A DNA stretch of 8,999 bases from Paracoccaceae bacterium (GCA_026982255.1 JALSHL010000287.1:1-8999); one strand, 5' to 3'. Shown: positions 1 through 6,794, numbered from the stretch's first letter. Notes: generated from the sequence alone by a model not told the origin. Numbers and translations are program-made.

Positions 1-819
1 GTCGCGCCAGACGGTCAGAACAATCTCCTTGTCCCGCGAGGCCTCGACGATTTTTTTCAAATCCATGAAGGTGACAAGGTCCTTGCCGTCAGCGGCAAGT
101 ATAATGTCCCCCTTCTTCAGCCCGGCCCCGTCGGCAGCCGACAACGGCTCCACCCCGTAAACCGCGGCCGGAAACAGATAGGGCGCGCGCACGCGCAACT
201 CCTGCCCGTCACGCAGCACATCGACGACCATATCGCCGGGCGGATCCATTGCCACCGTCACGTCATATATTTCGGCATAATCCGCGACAGGTTGCCCGTT
301 GAGCGCCAGAACCACATCGCCGGTCTGCAAGTCATACCCCTTGTCGGGGAAGTCGAGGATTTCACCAACGGTCGGGCGTTCGGTTGCCACCCCCTGCACG
401 AACACCAGACCGGTGAAAATCACGAAGGCCAGCAGAAAATTCGCCACCGGCCCCGCCACAACCGTGACCGCGCGCTTCCAGAGCTTCGCCGCCGGAAAAC
501 TGCGGGACCGCTCCGCCTCGTCCATGCCTGCCAGTTCTTCGGATACCGTGGCGCTGGAAGGGTCGCGATCACCGATAAATTTGACATAACCGCCCAGCGG
601 CACCGCCGCGATCTGCCATTTCATACCCCGTTTGTCGGTGCGCGACCAGATCACCGGACCGAACCCCATGGAGAACACCTCGGCGCCGATGCCGGTCATA
701 CGCCCGATGATATAGTGGCCGTATTCATGCACGAACACCACAACACCCAGCACAGCGACGAAGGCCAGCAGCGTCGATACAACCCCGCCAAAAACCGGAA
801 TCTGCGAAATCCACTCCAT
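1..819 (-). CDS. rseP: RseP-type site-2 zinc metalloprotease (M50), 3' end cut by window
   Basis: Intramembrane protease that cuts membrane-bound anti-sigma factors and leftover signal peptides within the inner membrane (family knowledge). The 273 codons present run off the left edge in frame. Visible features: a first hydrophobic segment at residues 13-30 leading into the HEYGH zinc motif (HExxH) at 31-35; the conserved GGYVKFIGD stretch at 76-84; a second membrane segment with GPVANFLLAF at 123-132; then two PDZ-like regions at about 150-210 (LQTGDVVLALNGQPV) and 219-273 (GAGLKKGDIILAADG). The C-terminal LDGG-type active-site segment lies outside the window. The ATG at 819-817 is chosen because the membrane segment follows directly and a GGGGG Shine-Dalgarno sequence overlaps the dxr stop, 8 bp upstream. 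It is the last visible gene of the pyrH-frr-cdsA-dxr-rseP run, where bamA usually follows. Family assignment is secure. Confidence 0.95.
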   Translation of the reverse strand, partial: MEWISQIPVFGGVVSTLLAFVAVLGVVVFVHEYGHYIIGRMTGIGAEVFSMGFGPVIWSRTDKRGMKWQIAAVPLGGYVKFIGDRDPSSATVSEELAGMDEAERSRSFPAAKLWKRAVTVVAGPVANFLLAFVIFTGLVFVQGVATERPTVGEILDFPDKGYDLQTGDVVLALNGQPVADYAEIYDVTVAMDPPGDMVVDVLRDGQELRVRAPYLFPAAVYGVEPLSAADGAGLKKGDIILAADGKDLVTFMDLKKIVEASRDKEIVLTVWRD

Positions 820-827
820 ATTGCCCC

Positions 828-1997
828 CTAGGCCGGCTGCCAGTCCATTCCGGTCCGGCGTGCGTTTCGGTCAATCTCCAGCACCCTGTCCAGCCCGTCG
901 AGGCTGTTTGCGGCACTGGCCTCAAGATGGAGTTTGTCCAGCGTATATTCAACCAGCGCCGCCATATCGAGGAAGCCGATATCGCCGGTAATAAACCGGT
1001 CCAGCGCCGCTTCCTTGGCCGCATTGAACACCGCGCCGGACAGCCCGCCAGCCTCCAGAACCTGTTTTGCAAGGCGCAGCGCGGGAAAACGTGCCTCGTC
1101 CGGCGCGGCAAAGTCCAGCCGCGACAGGGCGGCGAAATCCAGCCGGTCCACCGGCAGGTCGCGCCGTTCCGGCCAATTGAGGGCGAAACCGATGGCCCCG
1201 CGCATGTCCGGCGCACCCATCTGCGCCAGAATCGCGCCATCATGGTATTCGATCATCGAATGGATGATCGACTGCGGATGCACCACCACCTCGATGGCCC
1301 CGGCCTCGACATCGAACAGCTGCTGCGCCTCGATCACCTCCAGCGCCTTGTTGAACATGGTGGCGGAATCGATCGAGATCCGCTGCCCCATATCCCAGTT
1401 CGGATGCGCCACCGCTTGCGCCAGCGTCGCCTCGCGCATCTGCTCCAGCGTCCAGTCTCGGAACGGGCCGCCGGAGGCCGTCAGCAGGATGCGCGAAATA
1501 TCGGCGCTGCCGCCCTGCATAGCCTGAAAAATCGCGCTGTGTTCGCTGTCCACGGGGATAAGGCGGCAGCCGTGGCGGGCACAGGTGTCCTGCAATAATT
1601 CCCCCGCGCAGACCAGACTTTCCTTGTTGGCGAGCGCCAGCGTTTTCGCGTGCCTCGCCATCTCAAGCGTCGGAACCAGACCGGCGGCGCCGACAATCGC
1701 CGACATGCCCCAGTCGAGCGGCTGTGCCGCGGCGGCGCGCAGGGCTTCGCTCCCCGCCGCGACCTCGATGCCGGTTCCGGACAGTGCGGCGCGCAAGTCG
1801 TCCAGCAGGCTCTCCTCCGCCGTGACCGCCATATCCGATTGCAGGGTTTTCGCCTGTTCGGCCAGCAGGGCAATATTGCGCGCGCCGGTCACGACCCTGA
1901 CGTCATAGACCTCCGCCCCGCCCTGCCGTTGCAGCAGGTCAACCGTGTTCTGGCCAATAGAGCCGGTAGAGCCGAAAATGCCGACGCTTCGTCGCAT
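828..1997 (-). CDS. dxr: 1-deoxy-D-xylulose 5-phosphate reductoisomerase
   Basis: Cytoplasmic enzyme that converts 1-deoxy-D-xylulose 5-phosphate to 2-C-methyl-D-erythritol 4-phosphate with NADPH, the committed step of the MEP isoprenoid pathway. The 389-residue length is normal. The N-terminal NADPH-binding loop GSTGSIGQNT is at 9-18 and LALANKESLVCAG at 120-132. The metal ligands of the family are recognisable as D150 and E152 in VDSEHSAIFQ and as E220 in NKALEVIEA. The active-site loop histidine is in HPNWDMG at 198-204, and the substrate-binding stretch SIDSATMFNK spans 208-217. The ATG at 1997-1995 directly abuts the cdsA stop (TAGATG on the coding strand), with a modest GGTGA eight bases upstream inside cdsA, so translation is probably coupled to cdsA. 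rseP follows after 8 bp. An isoprenoid gene beside the phospholipid gene cdsA fits the usual proteobacterial envelope cluster. Confidence 0.98.
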   Translation of the reverse strand: MRRSVGIFGSTGSIGQNTVDLLQRQGGAEVYDVRVVTGARNIALLAEQAKTLQSDMAVTAEESLLDDLRAALSGTGIEVAAGSEALRAAAAQPLDWGMSAIVGAAGLVPTLEMARHAKTLALANKESLVCAGELLQDTCARHGCRLIPVDSEHSAIFQAMQGGSADISRILLTASGGPFRDWTLEQMREATLAQAVAHPNWDMGQRISIDSATMFNKALEVIEAQQLFDVEAGAIEVVVHPQSIIHSMIEYHDGAILAQMGAPDMRGAIGFALNWPERRDLPVDRLDFAALSRLDFAAPDEARFPALRLAKQVLEAGGLSGAVFNAAKEAALDRFITGDIGFLDMAALVEYTLDKLHLEASAANSLDGLDRVLEIDRNARRTGMDWQPA

Positions 1998-2792
1998 CTA
2001 GAGCATCACCGTGCGCAAAACCGTAAATACCATGATTGCGGCAACCAGCCCGTCCATCCGGTCCAGAAACCCGCCGTGTCCGGGTATAATGTCGCTGGCA
2101 TCCTTGACGTTGCTGCGTCGCTTGAGCCAGCTTTCCAGCAAATCGCCCGCCTGCGCAGCAATCGACAACACCAGCGAGATGCCGACCGAAACGCCGACCC
2201 CGACCGGACCGTAAATCCCGAGGAAAACCCCTGCGACAATGGCCAGTACCCAGCCGCCGATTGTCCCCGACCATGTCTTTTTCGGCGAAACCGCCGGCCA
2301 GAGCTTCGCCCCGCCGATGATCCGGCCGGCAAAATAGCCGCCAATGTCGGAGAGCGCCACAATCAGCACCACCCAGAAAATATAGAAAAGCCCGTCTCCG
2401 GGCGTCAGGAAAATCGCCAGCATCGCCACCGCCGCCGCGCCGATATACATCAGCCCCGCCGCCAGCCACATCCAGCGCTCGCGGTCCTGCCGCACCAGCG
2501 CCAGTCCGCCAAGAAACAACACCGCCAAGCCGCTCAGCCAGCCGACGTAATAAGTCAGGCCAATCGCCACCAGCGCCGCCAGCGCCATGATGGCCAACGC
2601 CCCCGTATCACCGGATGAGCCTTGGCTGAGAACCCGTTGATATTCCCACAACATTATCCATGATCCTGCCACCAGAAGCGCCGCAACCCACAGCCCCCCC
2701 AGTTCGAACAGAACCACGGCGGCCACGATTAGCGCGATGGCGGACACCACACGGGTGCCCAGATCTCCGAATTTTCCGGAAGTCGCGCTCAT
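1998..2792 (-). CDS. cdsA: Phosphatidate cytidylyltransferase (CDP-diacylglycerol synthase)
   Basis: Integral inner-membrane enzyme that makes CDP-diacylglycerol from phosphatidate and CTP, the precursor of all bacterial phospholipids. The 264-residue protein is mostly hydrophobic, with about seven or eight likely membrane segments. The family signature is clear at residues 221-247: SWLKRR, then KD, then PGHGGFLDRMD. Other conserved stretches are ALSDIGGYFAGR at 146-157 and SPKKTWSGTIGG at 169-180. The frame stays open upstream to 2888, which would add 32 polar residues and overlap the end of frr. I place the start at 2792 because MSATSGKFGDLGTRVVSA begins just before the first membrane segment and has an AAGGA Shine-Dalgarno sequence (around 2800-2804) seven bases upstream. 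The gap to frr is 40 bp. The gene often found between frr and cdsA in proteobacteria, uppS, is not there. Confidence 0.96.
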   Translation of the reverse strand: MSATSGKFGDLGTRVVSAIALIVAAVVLFELGGLWVAALLVAGSWIMLWEYQRVLSQGSSGDTGALAIMALAALVAIGLTYYVGWLSGLAVLFLGGLALVRQDRERWMWLAAGLMYIGAAAVAMLAIFLTPGDGLFYIFWVVLIVALSDIGGYFAGRIIGGAKLWPAVSPKKTWSGTIGGWVLAIVAGVFLGIYGPVGVGVSVGISLVLSIAAQAGDLLESWLKRRSNVKDASDIIPGHGGFLDRMDGLVAAIMVFTVLRTVML

Positions 2793-2832
2793 TTTCTGGT
2801 CCTTGCTGATGGAATTACGGGATACAAACGGC

Positions 2833-3396
2833 CTAAACCTGCATGATTTCTTCTTGTTTGGCCGACAGCGCGTTGTCGATGTTGGCAATCGCCTTGTCGG
2901 TCAGGTCCTGAATTTCGTCGTGCCAGATCTTCTGGTCATCCTCGGCCATCGTGTCCTTGAGCTTCTTCAGGTGGTCCATCCCGTCGCGGCGCACATTACG
3001 CACAGCGATGCGGGCATTTTCGGCATATTGACCGGCCAGCTTGGACAATTCCCTGCGGCGTTCCTCGTTCAGTTCGGGGATCGGCAGGCGCAACGTCGTG
3101 CCGTCCATCACCGGATTGAGGCCCAGCCCCGACTGGCGGATCGCCTTGTCCACCGCCTGCACCATCGTTTTGTCCCAGACGTTGACGGACACCATGCGCG
3201 GCTCGGGCACGTTAATCGTCGCAACCTGGTTGATCGGCGTCATCTGTCCATACGCCTCGACCATAATCGCATCGAGCATCGACGCCGAGGCCCGCCCCGT
3301 GCGCAGAGAATTGAAATCATGCTTGAGGGAATTCAGCGCCCCCTCCATACGTTTTTCCAGATCGTCCAGATCAATTTCGTTGATGTCGTCCGACAT
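2833..3396 (-). CDS. frr: Ribosome recycling factor
   Basis: RRF works with EF-G to split post-termination ribosomes so that subunits can be reused. At 187 residues it matches the usual length of about 185. Recognisable family stretches are LKHDFNSLRTGRASASMLD at 24-42 in the first helix of the three-helix domain, VWDKTMVQAVDKAIRQSGLG at 73-92 and NPVMDGTTLRLPIPELNEERR at 94-114 in the hinge and beta domain, and ARIAVRNVRRDGMD at 128-141, which carries the arginines needed for ribosome contact. The ATG at 3396-3394 has an AGGAGA Shine-Dalgarno sequence six bases upstream (3403-3408). It starts 21 bp after the pyrH stop and ends 40 bp before cdsA. pyrH-frr adjacency is widespread in bacteria, and co-transcription is the simplest reading. 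Confidence 0.98.
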   Translation of the reverse strand: MSDDINEIDLDDLEKRMEGALNSLKHDFNSLRTGRASASMLDAIMVEAYGQMTPINQVATINVPEPRMVSVNVWDKTMVQAVDKAIRQSGLGLNPVMDGTTLRLPIPELNEERRRELSKLAGQYAENARIAVRNVRRDGMDHLKKLKDTMAEDDQKIWHDEIQDLTDKAIANIDNALSAKQEEIMQV

Positions 3397-3417
3397 GGGG
3401 TATCTCCTGCGTTGTCT

Positions 3418-4155
3418 CTAGCTCGGTTCTACGACGGTAAACTTGCCTTTACCATCCAAAATACTGAGGAACCCGCCCGGCGTGTCCAGCGAGAACACGA
3501 TAATCGGCAATTTATTGTCCCGCGCCAGCGCAATGGCCGAGGCATCCATCACCTTCAGGTTCTTCTGCAGCACGGTGTCATAACTGACCCGCTCATAGCG
3601 TTTCGCATCCGGATTGGTTTTCGGGTCGCTGTCATAGATCCCGTCCACCTGCGTGCCCTTGAAAATCGCCTCGCATTTCATTTCCGAGGCCCGCAGCGTT
3701 GCCGCCGTATCCGTGGTGAAATACGGGTTGCCGGTGCCGGCAGCAAAAATCACCACGCGCTTCTTTTCCAGATGACGCACGGCCCGGCGGCGGATATAGG
3801 GTTCGCAGACCTGATCCATCGGAATGGCAGAGATAACCCGCGTATGGATTTCCAGCGCCTCCAGCGCCGACTGCATTGCCAGCGCATTCATCACCGTCGC
3901 CAGCATCCCCATATAATCGGCCGTTGTGCGTTCCATGCCCTGTGCGCTGCCCTGCAGACCGCGAAAGATGTTGCCGCCGCCGATCACAAGGCAGATTTCA
4001 ACGCCGGTATCGTGGACTTTCTGGATTTCCTTCGCAATGCGCTCAACAGTGGGGGGATGGAGGCCGAACTGCGTGTCGCCCATCAGGGCCTCGCCGGAAA
4101 TTTTCAACAACACACGATTATAGTGCGGCTTGGTTTCGGTTTCCCCATCCGGCAT
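3418..4155 (-). CDS. pyrH: Uridylate kinase (UMP kinase)
   Basis: Phosphorylates UMP to UDP with ATP in the cytoplasm, as part of pyrimidine nucleotide supply. It belongs to the amino-acid-kinase fold and is unlike eukaryotic UMP/CMP kinases; the bacterial enzyme is a hexamer usually regulated by GTP and UTP (family knowledge). The 245-residue protein has the phosphate-binding lysine in RVLLKISGEALMG at 14-26, the glycine-rich VIGGGNIFRG at 57-66, TADYMGMLATVMNALA at 78-93, TGNPYFTTDTAATLRA at 141-156 and VDGIYDSDPKTNP at 170-182. The ATG at 4155-4153 has an AGGAGA sequence (4164-4169) eight bases upstream. In many bacteria it follows tsf directly; here a reverse-oriented DUF411 gene separates them, so pyrH probably has its own promoter in 4156-4336. 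A near-perfect palindrome sits 22 bases upstream of the start codon. Confidence 0.98.
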   Translation of the reverse strand: MPDGETETKPHYNRVLLKISGEALMGDTQFGLHPPTVERIAKEIQKVHDTGVEICLVIGGGNIFRGLQGSAQGMERTTADYMGMLATVMNALAMQSALEALEIHTRVISAIPMDQVCEPYIRRRAVRHLEKKRVVIFAAGTGNPYFTTDTAATLRASEMKCEAIFKGTQVDGIYDSDPKTNPDAKRYERVSYDTVLQKNLKVMDASAIALARDNKLPIIVFSLDTPGGFLSILDGKGKFTVVEPS

Positions 4156-4177
4156 GGCAAGAATCTCCTGTGTCTGA

Positions 4178-4200
4178 TTTTACGGCAACATGTCGTAAAA
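4178..4200. repeat. 23-bp palindrome in the pyrH leader
   Basis: Arms TTTTACG (4178-4184) and CGTAAAA (4194-4200) match perfectly. The symmetry continues inward with one G-T wobble and two more pairs, leaving a three-base centre. It lies 22 bases upstream of the pyrH start codon, just before its Shine-Dalgarno sequence. It could be a protein-binding operator or an RNA hairpin in the pyrH leader. It is not a convincing terminator: on the minus strand it is followed by TCAG rather than a U run. I do not recognise the binding protein. Confidence 0.55.
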
Positions 4201-4257
4201 CGGGTCGCATTTCAATGGCAAATGCGGGCGGATATGTCGCTATCCCGAGTGTTGTGG

Positions 4258-4272
4258 TTAATGTATATTTAA
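4258..4272. promoter_or_regulatory. Possible CtrA-type site, TTAA-N7-TTAA
   Basis: TTAA (4258-4261), seven bases, then TTAA (4269-4272) exactly match the half-sites and spacing of the alphaproteobacterial CtrA consensus. The site lies in the 181-bp region between divergent pyrH and the DUF411 gene, 64 bp upstream of the DUF411 start. The patch is locally AT-rich in a GC-rich genome, so it may instead be part of an ordinary promoter for the DUF411 gene. Assignment to CtrA is inference from the pattern alone. Confidence 0.35.
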
Positions 4273-4336
4273 ATCCCGAATTCGCTGACTGTGCACTTTC
4301 GGCCCCCATTACACGCCTGCAGAAAAGGACACCCCG

Positions 4337-4801
4337 ATGCGCAAACCGTTTCTTTCCGGCCTTCTCGTTGCCACACTGCTGACCTTTCCCGCTTTTCTCG
4401 CCCCAGCTACGGCCGAAGAAAACGTGACCTCGACCCCTGTTACCGTTTACAAAAGCCCGTGGTGCGGCTGTTGCGGGGGCTGGATCGACCACATGCGCGC
4501 CGCCGGATTCACCGTAGAAGTCAATGACCTGGAAAACCTCGATCCGGTCAAACGGGCCATGGGAGTGCCGGAGCAACTGGAATCCTGTCACACCGCCAGC
4601 GTCGGCGGCTATACTACCGAGGGACATGTGCCCGCAAGCGAGGTCATCCGCCTGCTGACGGAAAAGCCCGCCGCGCGTGGCCTGTCGGTTCCCGGCATGG
4701 TGGTCGGCTCGCCCGGAATGGAACAGGGTAACGCCTATGAACCATATGCGGTAGTGCTGTTTTCGGATGCCCGCCGCCCGATCGTTTATCGCCAATACTG
4801 A
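4337..4801 (+). CDS. DUF411 secreted metal-binding protein (copper-linked family)
   Basis: A 154-residue exported protein of the DUF411 family. The function is not settled; family members are often found with copper resistance genes, and a periplasmic copper-binding or chaperone role is the usual suggestion. The N-terminus is a clear signal peptide: MRKP, a hydrophobic core to about residue 22, and likely cleavage after APATA (residue 26). The mature part has a thioredoxin-like opening VTVYKSPWCGCCGGW (35-49) with cysteines 43, 45 and 46, then SCHTA (83-87), GHVPA (96-100), and GLSVPGM followed by GSPGME (115-129). These Cys, His and Met positions are the likely metal ligands. The ATG has AAGGA seven bases upstream. 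It stands alone, divergent from pyrH and convergent with tsf, whose terminator begins 3 bp past its stop. No copper pump, oxidase or regulator gene is visible nearby. Confidence 0.9.
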   Translation: MRKPFLSGLLVATLLTFPAFLAPATAEENVTSTPVTVYKSPWCGCCGGWIDHMRAAGFTVEVNDLENLDPVKRAMGVPEQLESCHTASVGGYTTEGHVPASEVIRLLTEKPAARGLSVPGMVVGSPGMEQGNAYEPYAVVLFSDARRPIVYRQY

Positions 4802-4803
4802 CG

Positions 4804-4838
4804 AAAAAGGCGGCGCAACCGTTCAGGTCGCGCCGCCC
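4804..4838 (-). terminator. Rho-independent terminator of tsf
   Basis: Read on the minus strand, an 8-bp GC stem GGCGGCGC/GCGCCGCC (arms 4837-4830 and 4816-4809 in window coordinates) is followed by TTTTT (4808-4804). Within the loop, three further pairs form after one A-C mismatch, leaving a 5-base loop. It begins 24 bases after the tsf stop codon. The plus strand has no T run after the stem, so it should act mainly on tsf transcripts and not on the convergent DUF411 gene, whose stop codon lies next to it. Confidence 0.85.
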
Positions 4839-4861
4839 TTCAAACTCCGGTGCAACGGCTT

Positions 4862-5737
4862 TTAGCCGCCCATGGTTTTCGCAACTTCTGCCGCGAAATC
4901 CTCTTCGACTTTCTCGATACCTTCGCCAACCTGAACACGGGCGAAAGCAATGACCTCGATGCCACCGTCCTTGGCAGCCTGTGCCACGGTGATGTCGGGA
5001 TTCATGACGAATTTCTGGTTCAGGAGGGTAACTTCCTGATAGAATTTCTTCATACGGCCCTTGATCATGCCCTGAATGATGTTTTCCGGCTTGCCGGATT
5101 CCATCGCCTGTTCCGTCAGAACCTTTTCCTCGCGCGCAACCAGTTCCGGGTCCAGATCGGCCTCGGACAGGGAGGCAGGGTTGGTCGCGGCAATGTGCAT
5201 GGCGATCTGCTTGGCCACATCGGCGTTGTCGCCTTTGACTGCAACCAGAACCCCGATCTGCCCCATACCGTCGGCAGCAGCATTATGGACATAAGCCGCA
5301 ACGGTATCGCCCTCGACACGGGCCATACGGCGCACGTTCATGTTTTCGCCGATAGTGCCGATTTTTTCGGCCACAACCTCGTCAACGGTTTTGCCACCCA
5401 TGTCGGCCGCTTTCAGCGCGTCGATATCGGCAACCCCGAGGGCGACCTTTGTAATATCGGCAACCATTTTCTGGAATTCGTCATTCTTGGCCACGAAGTC
5501 GGTTTCCGAGTTCACCTCGACCGCAACCCCGACACCGCCGTCAACGGCGACACCGACCAGACCTTCGGCGGCGGTGCGACCGGCCTTTTTGGCGGCCTTG
5601 GCCAGCCCCTTGGTGCGCAGCCAGTCCACGGCGGCTTCCATGTCGCCATCGGTTTCGGTCAGGGCTTTTTTCGCGTCCATCATGCCTGCGCCGGTAGAAT
5701 CGCGCAGTTCTTTAACCATTTTTGCGGTGACAGCCAT
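4862..5737 (-). CDS. tsf: Elongation factor Ts
   Basis: Guanine-nucleotide exchange factor that regenerates EF-Tu-GTP from EF-Tu-GDP in the cytoplasm. The 291-residue length is typical. The N-terminal UBA-like helical domain is MAVTAKMVKELRDSTGAGMM through DAKKALTETDGDMEAAVDWLR (1-41), followed by KGLAKAAKKAGRTAAEGL (43-60). The EF-Tu contact motif TDFVAKNDEF is at 79-88. The frame is open upstream to 5995, but that extension is out-of-frame rpsB sequence. The ATG at 5737-5735 matches the conserved N-terminus and has a strong AAGGAG Shine-Dalgarno sequence (5745-5750) just upstream. It follows rpsB by 103 bp, as in most bacteria, and has its own intrinsic terminator, so the rpsB-tsf transcript probably ends here and does not continue into pyrH. 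Confidence 0.98.
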   Translation of the reverse strand: MAVTAKMVKELRDSTGAGMMDAKKALTETDGDMEAAVDWLRTKGLAKAAKKAGRTAAEGLVGVAVDGGVGVAVEVNSETDFVAKNDEFQKMVADITKVALGVADIDALKAADMGGKTVDEVVAEKIGTIGENMNVRRMARVEGDTVAAYVHNAAADGMGQIGVLVAVKGDNADVAKQIAMHIAATNPASLSEADLDPELVAREEKVLTEQAMESGKPENIIQGMIKGRMKKFYQEVTLLNQKFVMNPDITVAQAAKDGGIEVIAFARVQVGEGIEKVEEDFAAEVAKTMGG

Positions 5738-5776
5738 CACTGCTCTCCTTGTATAATATACGGCGCGACCCGTTGG

Positions 5777-5827
5777 CCTGCCGCGAAGGGATATGAGGGG
5801 CCTGCCGCCATTTTCAACAGCGGCAGG
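5777..5827 (-). repeat. Competing hairpin arms between rpsB and tsf
   Basis: In the rpsB-tsf mRNA, CCTGCCGC (5827-5820) can pair perfectly with either of two identical downstream copies of GCGGCAGG, at 5808-5801 (11-base loop) or 5784-5777 (35-base loop). On the plus strand the two copies are part of a direct repeat, ggcctgccgc, at 5775-5784 and 5799-5808. Neither hairpin is followed by a U run. They may stabilise or attenuate the message between the two genes; the sequences are seen, the role is inferred. Confidence 0.5.
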
Positions 5828-5840
5828 TCGATCTGGATGC

Positions 5841-6653
5841 TTATTTCGCCGCTTCTTCGGCAGGCGCTTCCTCGGCCGCAGCAACTTCGGCAGCAGCCTC
5901 CTCGGCCACGACTTCCTCGACCGGAGCTTCTTCCATCTCGCCGATGTCGATACCGGCGGAGCCGAGCTGCTGCGCCATACCGTCAAGCGCCGCACGGGCG
6001 ATCAGATCACAGTAGAGCGCAATCGCGCGCGCCGCATCGTCGTTGCCCGGGATCGGGTAGTCGATGCCGACCGGATCGGAGTTGGAGTCGAGAACCGCAA
6101 TCACCGGAATGCCCAGTTTCTTGGCTTCGGCCACGGCCAGCGCTTCCTTGTTGGTGTCGACGACGAACATGATGTCCGGTGTGCCGCCCATTTCACGGAT
6201 ACCGCCCAGCGACAGATTGAGCTTGTTCTGCTCGCGCTCCATTTTCAGGCGCTCTTTCTTGGTCAGGCCCTCGGCACCGGCTTCCAGCTTCTCGTCCAGC
6301 GCTTTCAGGCGCGCGATCGAGGCGGAAATGGTTTTCCAGTTGGTGAGCGTGCCGCCCAGCCAACGGTGGTTCATGTAATACTGCGCAGACCGTTCGGCCG
6401 CATCGGCAATCGCCTTGGATGCCTGACGCTTGGTGCCGACGAACAGAACGCGGCCGCCCTTGGCAGTCACAGCCTGGACAGCGGCCAGCGCCTGATCCAG
6501 CAGCGGAACAGTCTGCGTCAGGTCCATGATGTGGATGCCGTTGCGCGCGCCGTAAATATAGCGGCCCATGCGGGGATTCCAGCGGTGTGTCTGATGGCCG
6601 AAGTGAACGCCTGCTTCAAGGAGCTGGCGCAATGTGAACTCGGGTAGAGCCAT
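5841..6653 (-). CDS. rpsB: 30S ribosomal protein S2
   Basis: Structural protein of the small ribosomal subunit, needed for S1 binding. The core is unmistakable: LLEAGVHFGHQTHRWNPRM (11-29), YIYGARNGIHIMDL (32-45), VLFVGTKRQA (69-78), YYMNHRWLGGTLTNW (92-106), the coiled-coil insertion at about 111-150, and PDIMFVVDTNKEALAVAEA (159-177). The 270 residues exceed the common length of about 240 because of an acidic, alanine-rich C-terminal tail (about 238-270) made of EEAPVEE/AAEEAPAEE-like repeats; such tails are common in alphaproteobacterial S2. The ATG at 6653-6651 gives the expected MALPEFTLRQLLEAG start, with an AAAGG sequence about nine bases upstream. It leads the rpsB-tsf pair and is divergent from the kinase gene at 6860. 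The 206-bp spacer is its probable promoter and leader region. Confidence 0.98.
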   Translation of the reverse strand: MALPEFTLRQLLEAGVHFGHQTHRWNPRMGRYIYGARNGIHIMDLTQTVPLLDQALAAVQAVTAKGGRVLFVGTKRQASKAIADAAERSAQYYMNHRWLGGTLTNWKTISASIARLKALDEKLEAGAEGLTKKERLKMEREQNKLNLSLGGIREMGGTPDIMFVVDTNKEALAVAEAKKLGIPVIAVLDSNSDPVGIDYPIPGNDDAARAIALYCDLIARAALDGMAQQLGSAGIDIGEMEEAPVEEVVAEEAAAEVAAAEEAPAEEAAK

Positions 6654-6794
6654 TGTCGTATACCTTTCCGGTTTAGCCTCGGCAGGGAGAAGGGGCCATC
6701 ATGGACCCAACCGGTGGACACCCGGGGATTTCTCCCCCGAACGCCGCAAACCCCGCCTGTGGATTTCAGTGTGGGTCGCATACCCGATCACTTC

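Noticed and set aside
1650..2618. A 322-codon open frame on the plus strand across dxr and cdsA
   Set aside because: Antisense to two certain genes and rich in Arg, Gln, His, Pro and Asn as expected for a shadow frame; no start signal or conserved motif.
2793..2888. Upstream in-frame extension of cdsA overlapping frr
   Set aside because: The extra 32 residues are polar and basic and arise from frr coding sequence read in another frame; the internal ATG at 2792 has a good ribosome binding site and family-like N-terminus.
2737..4272. A 511-codon open frame on the plus strand across frr and pyrH
   Set aside because: Antisense to frr and pyrH, whose identities are certain; its protein is rich in His, Arg and Phe and has no recognisable domain.
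4118..4795. A 225-codon open frame on the minus strand across the DUF411 gene
   Set aside because: Antisense to a gene with signal peptide, ribosome binding site and conserved Cys/His/Met motifs.
5751..5762. TATAATATA stretch upstream of tsf as a -10 box
   Set aside because: TATAAT reads on the plus strand, away from tsf, with no gene downstream in that direction; on the minus strand it abuts the tsf ribosome binding site, too close for a normal leader and without a clear -35.
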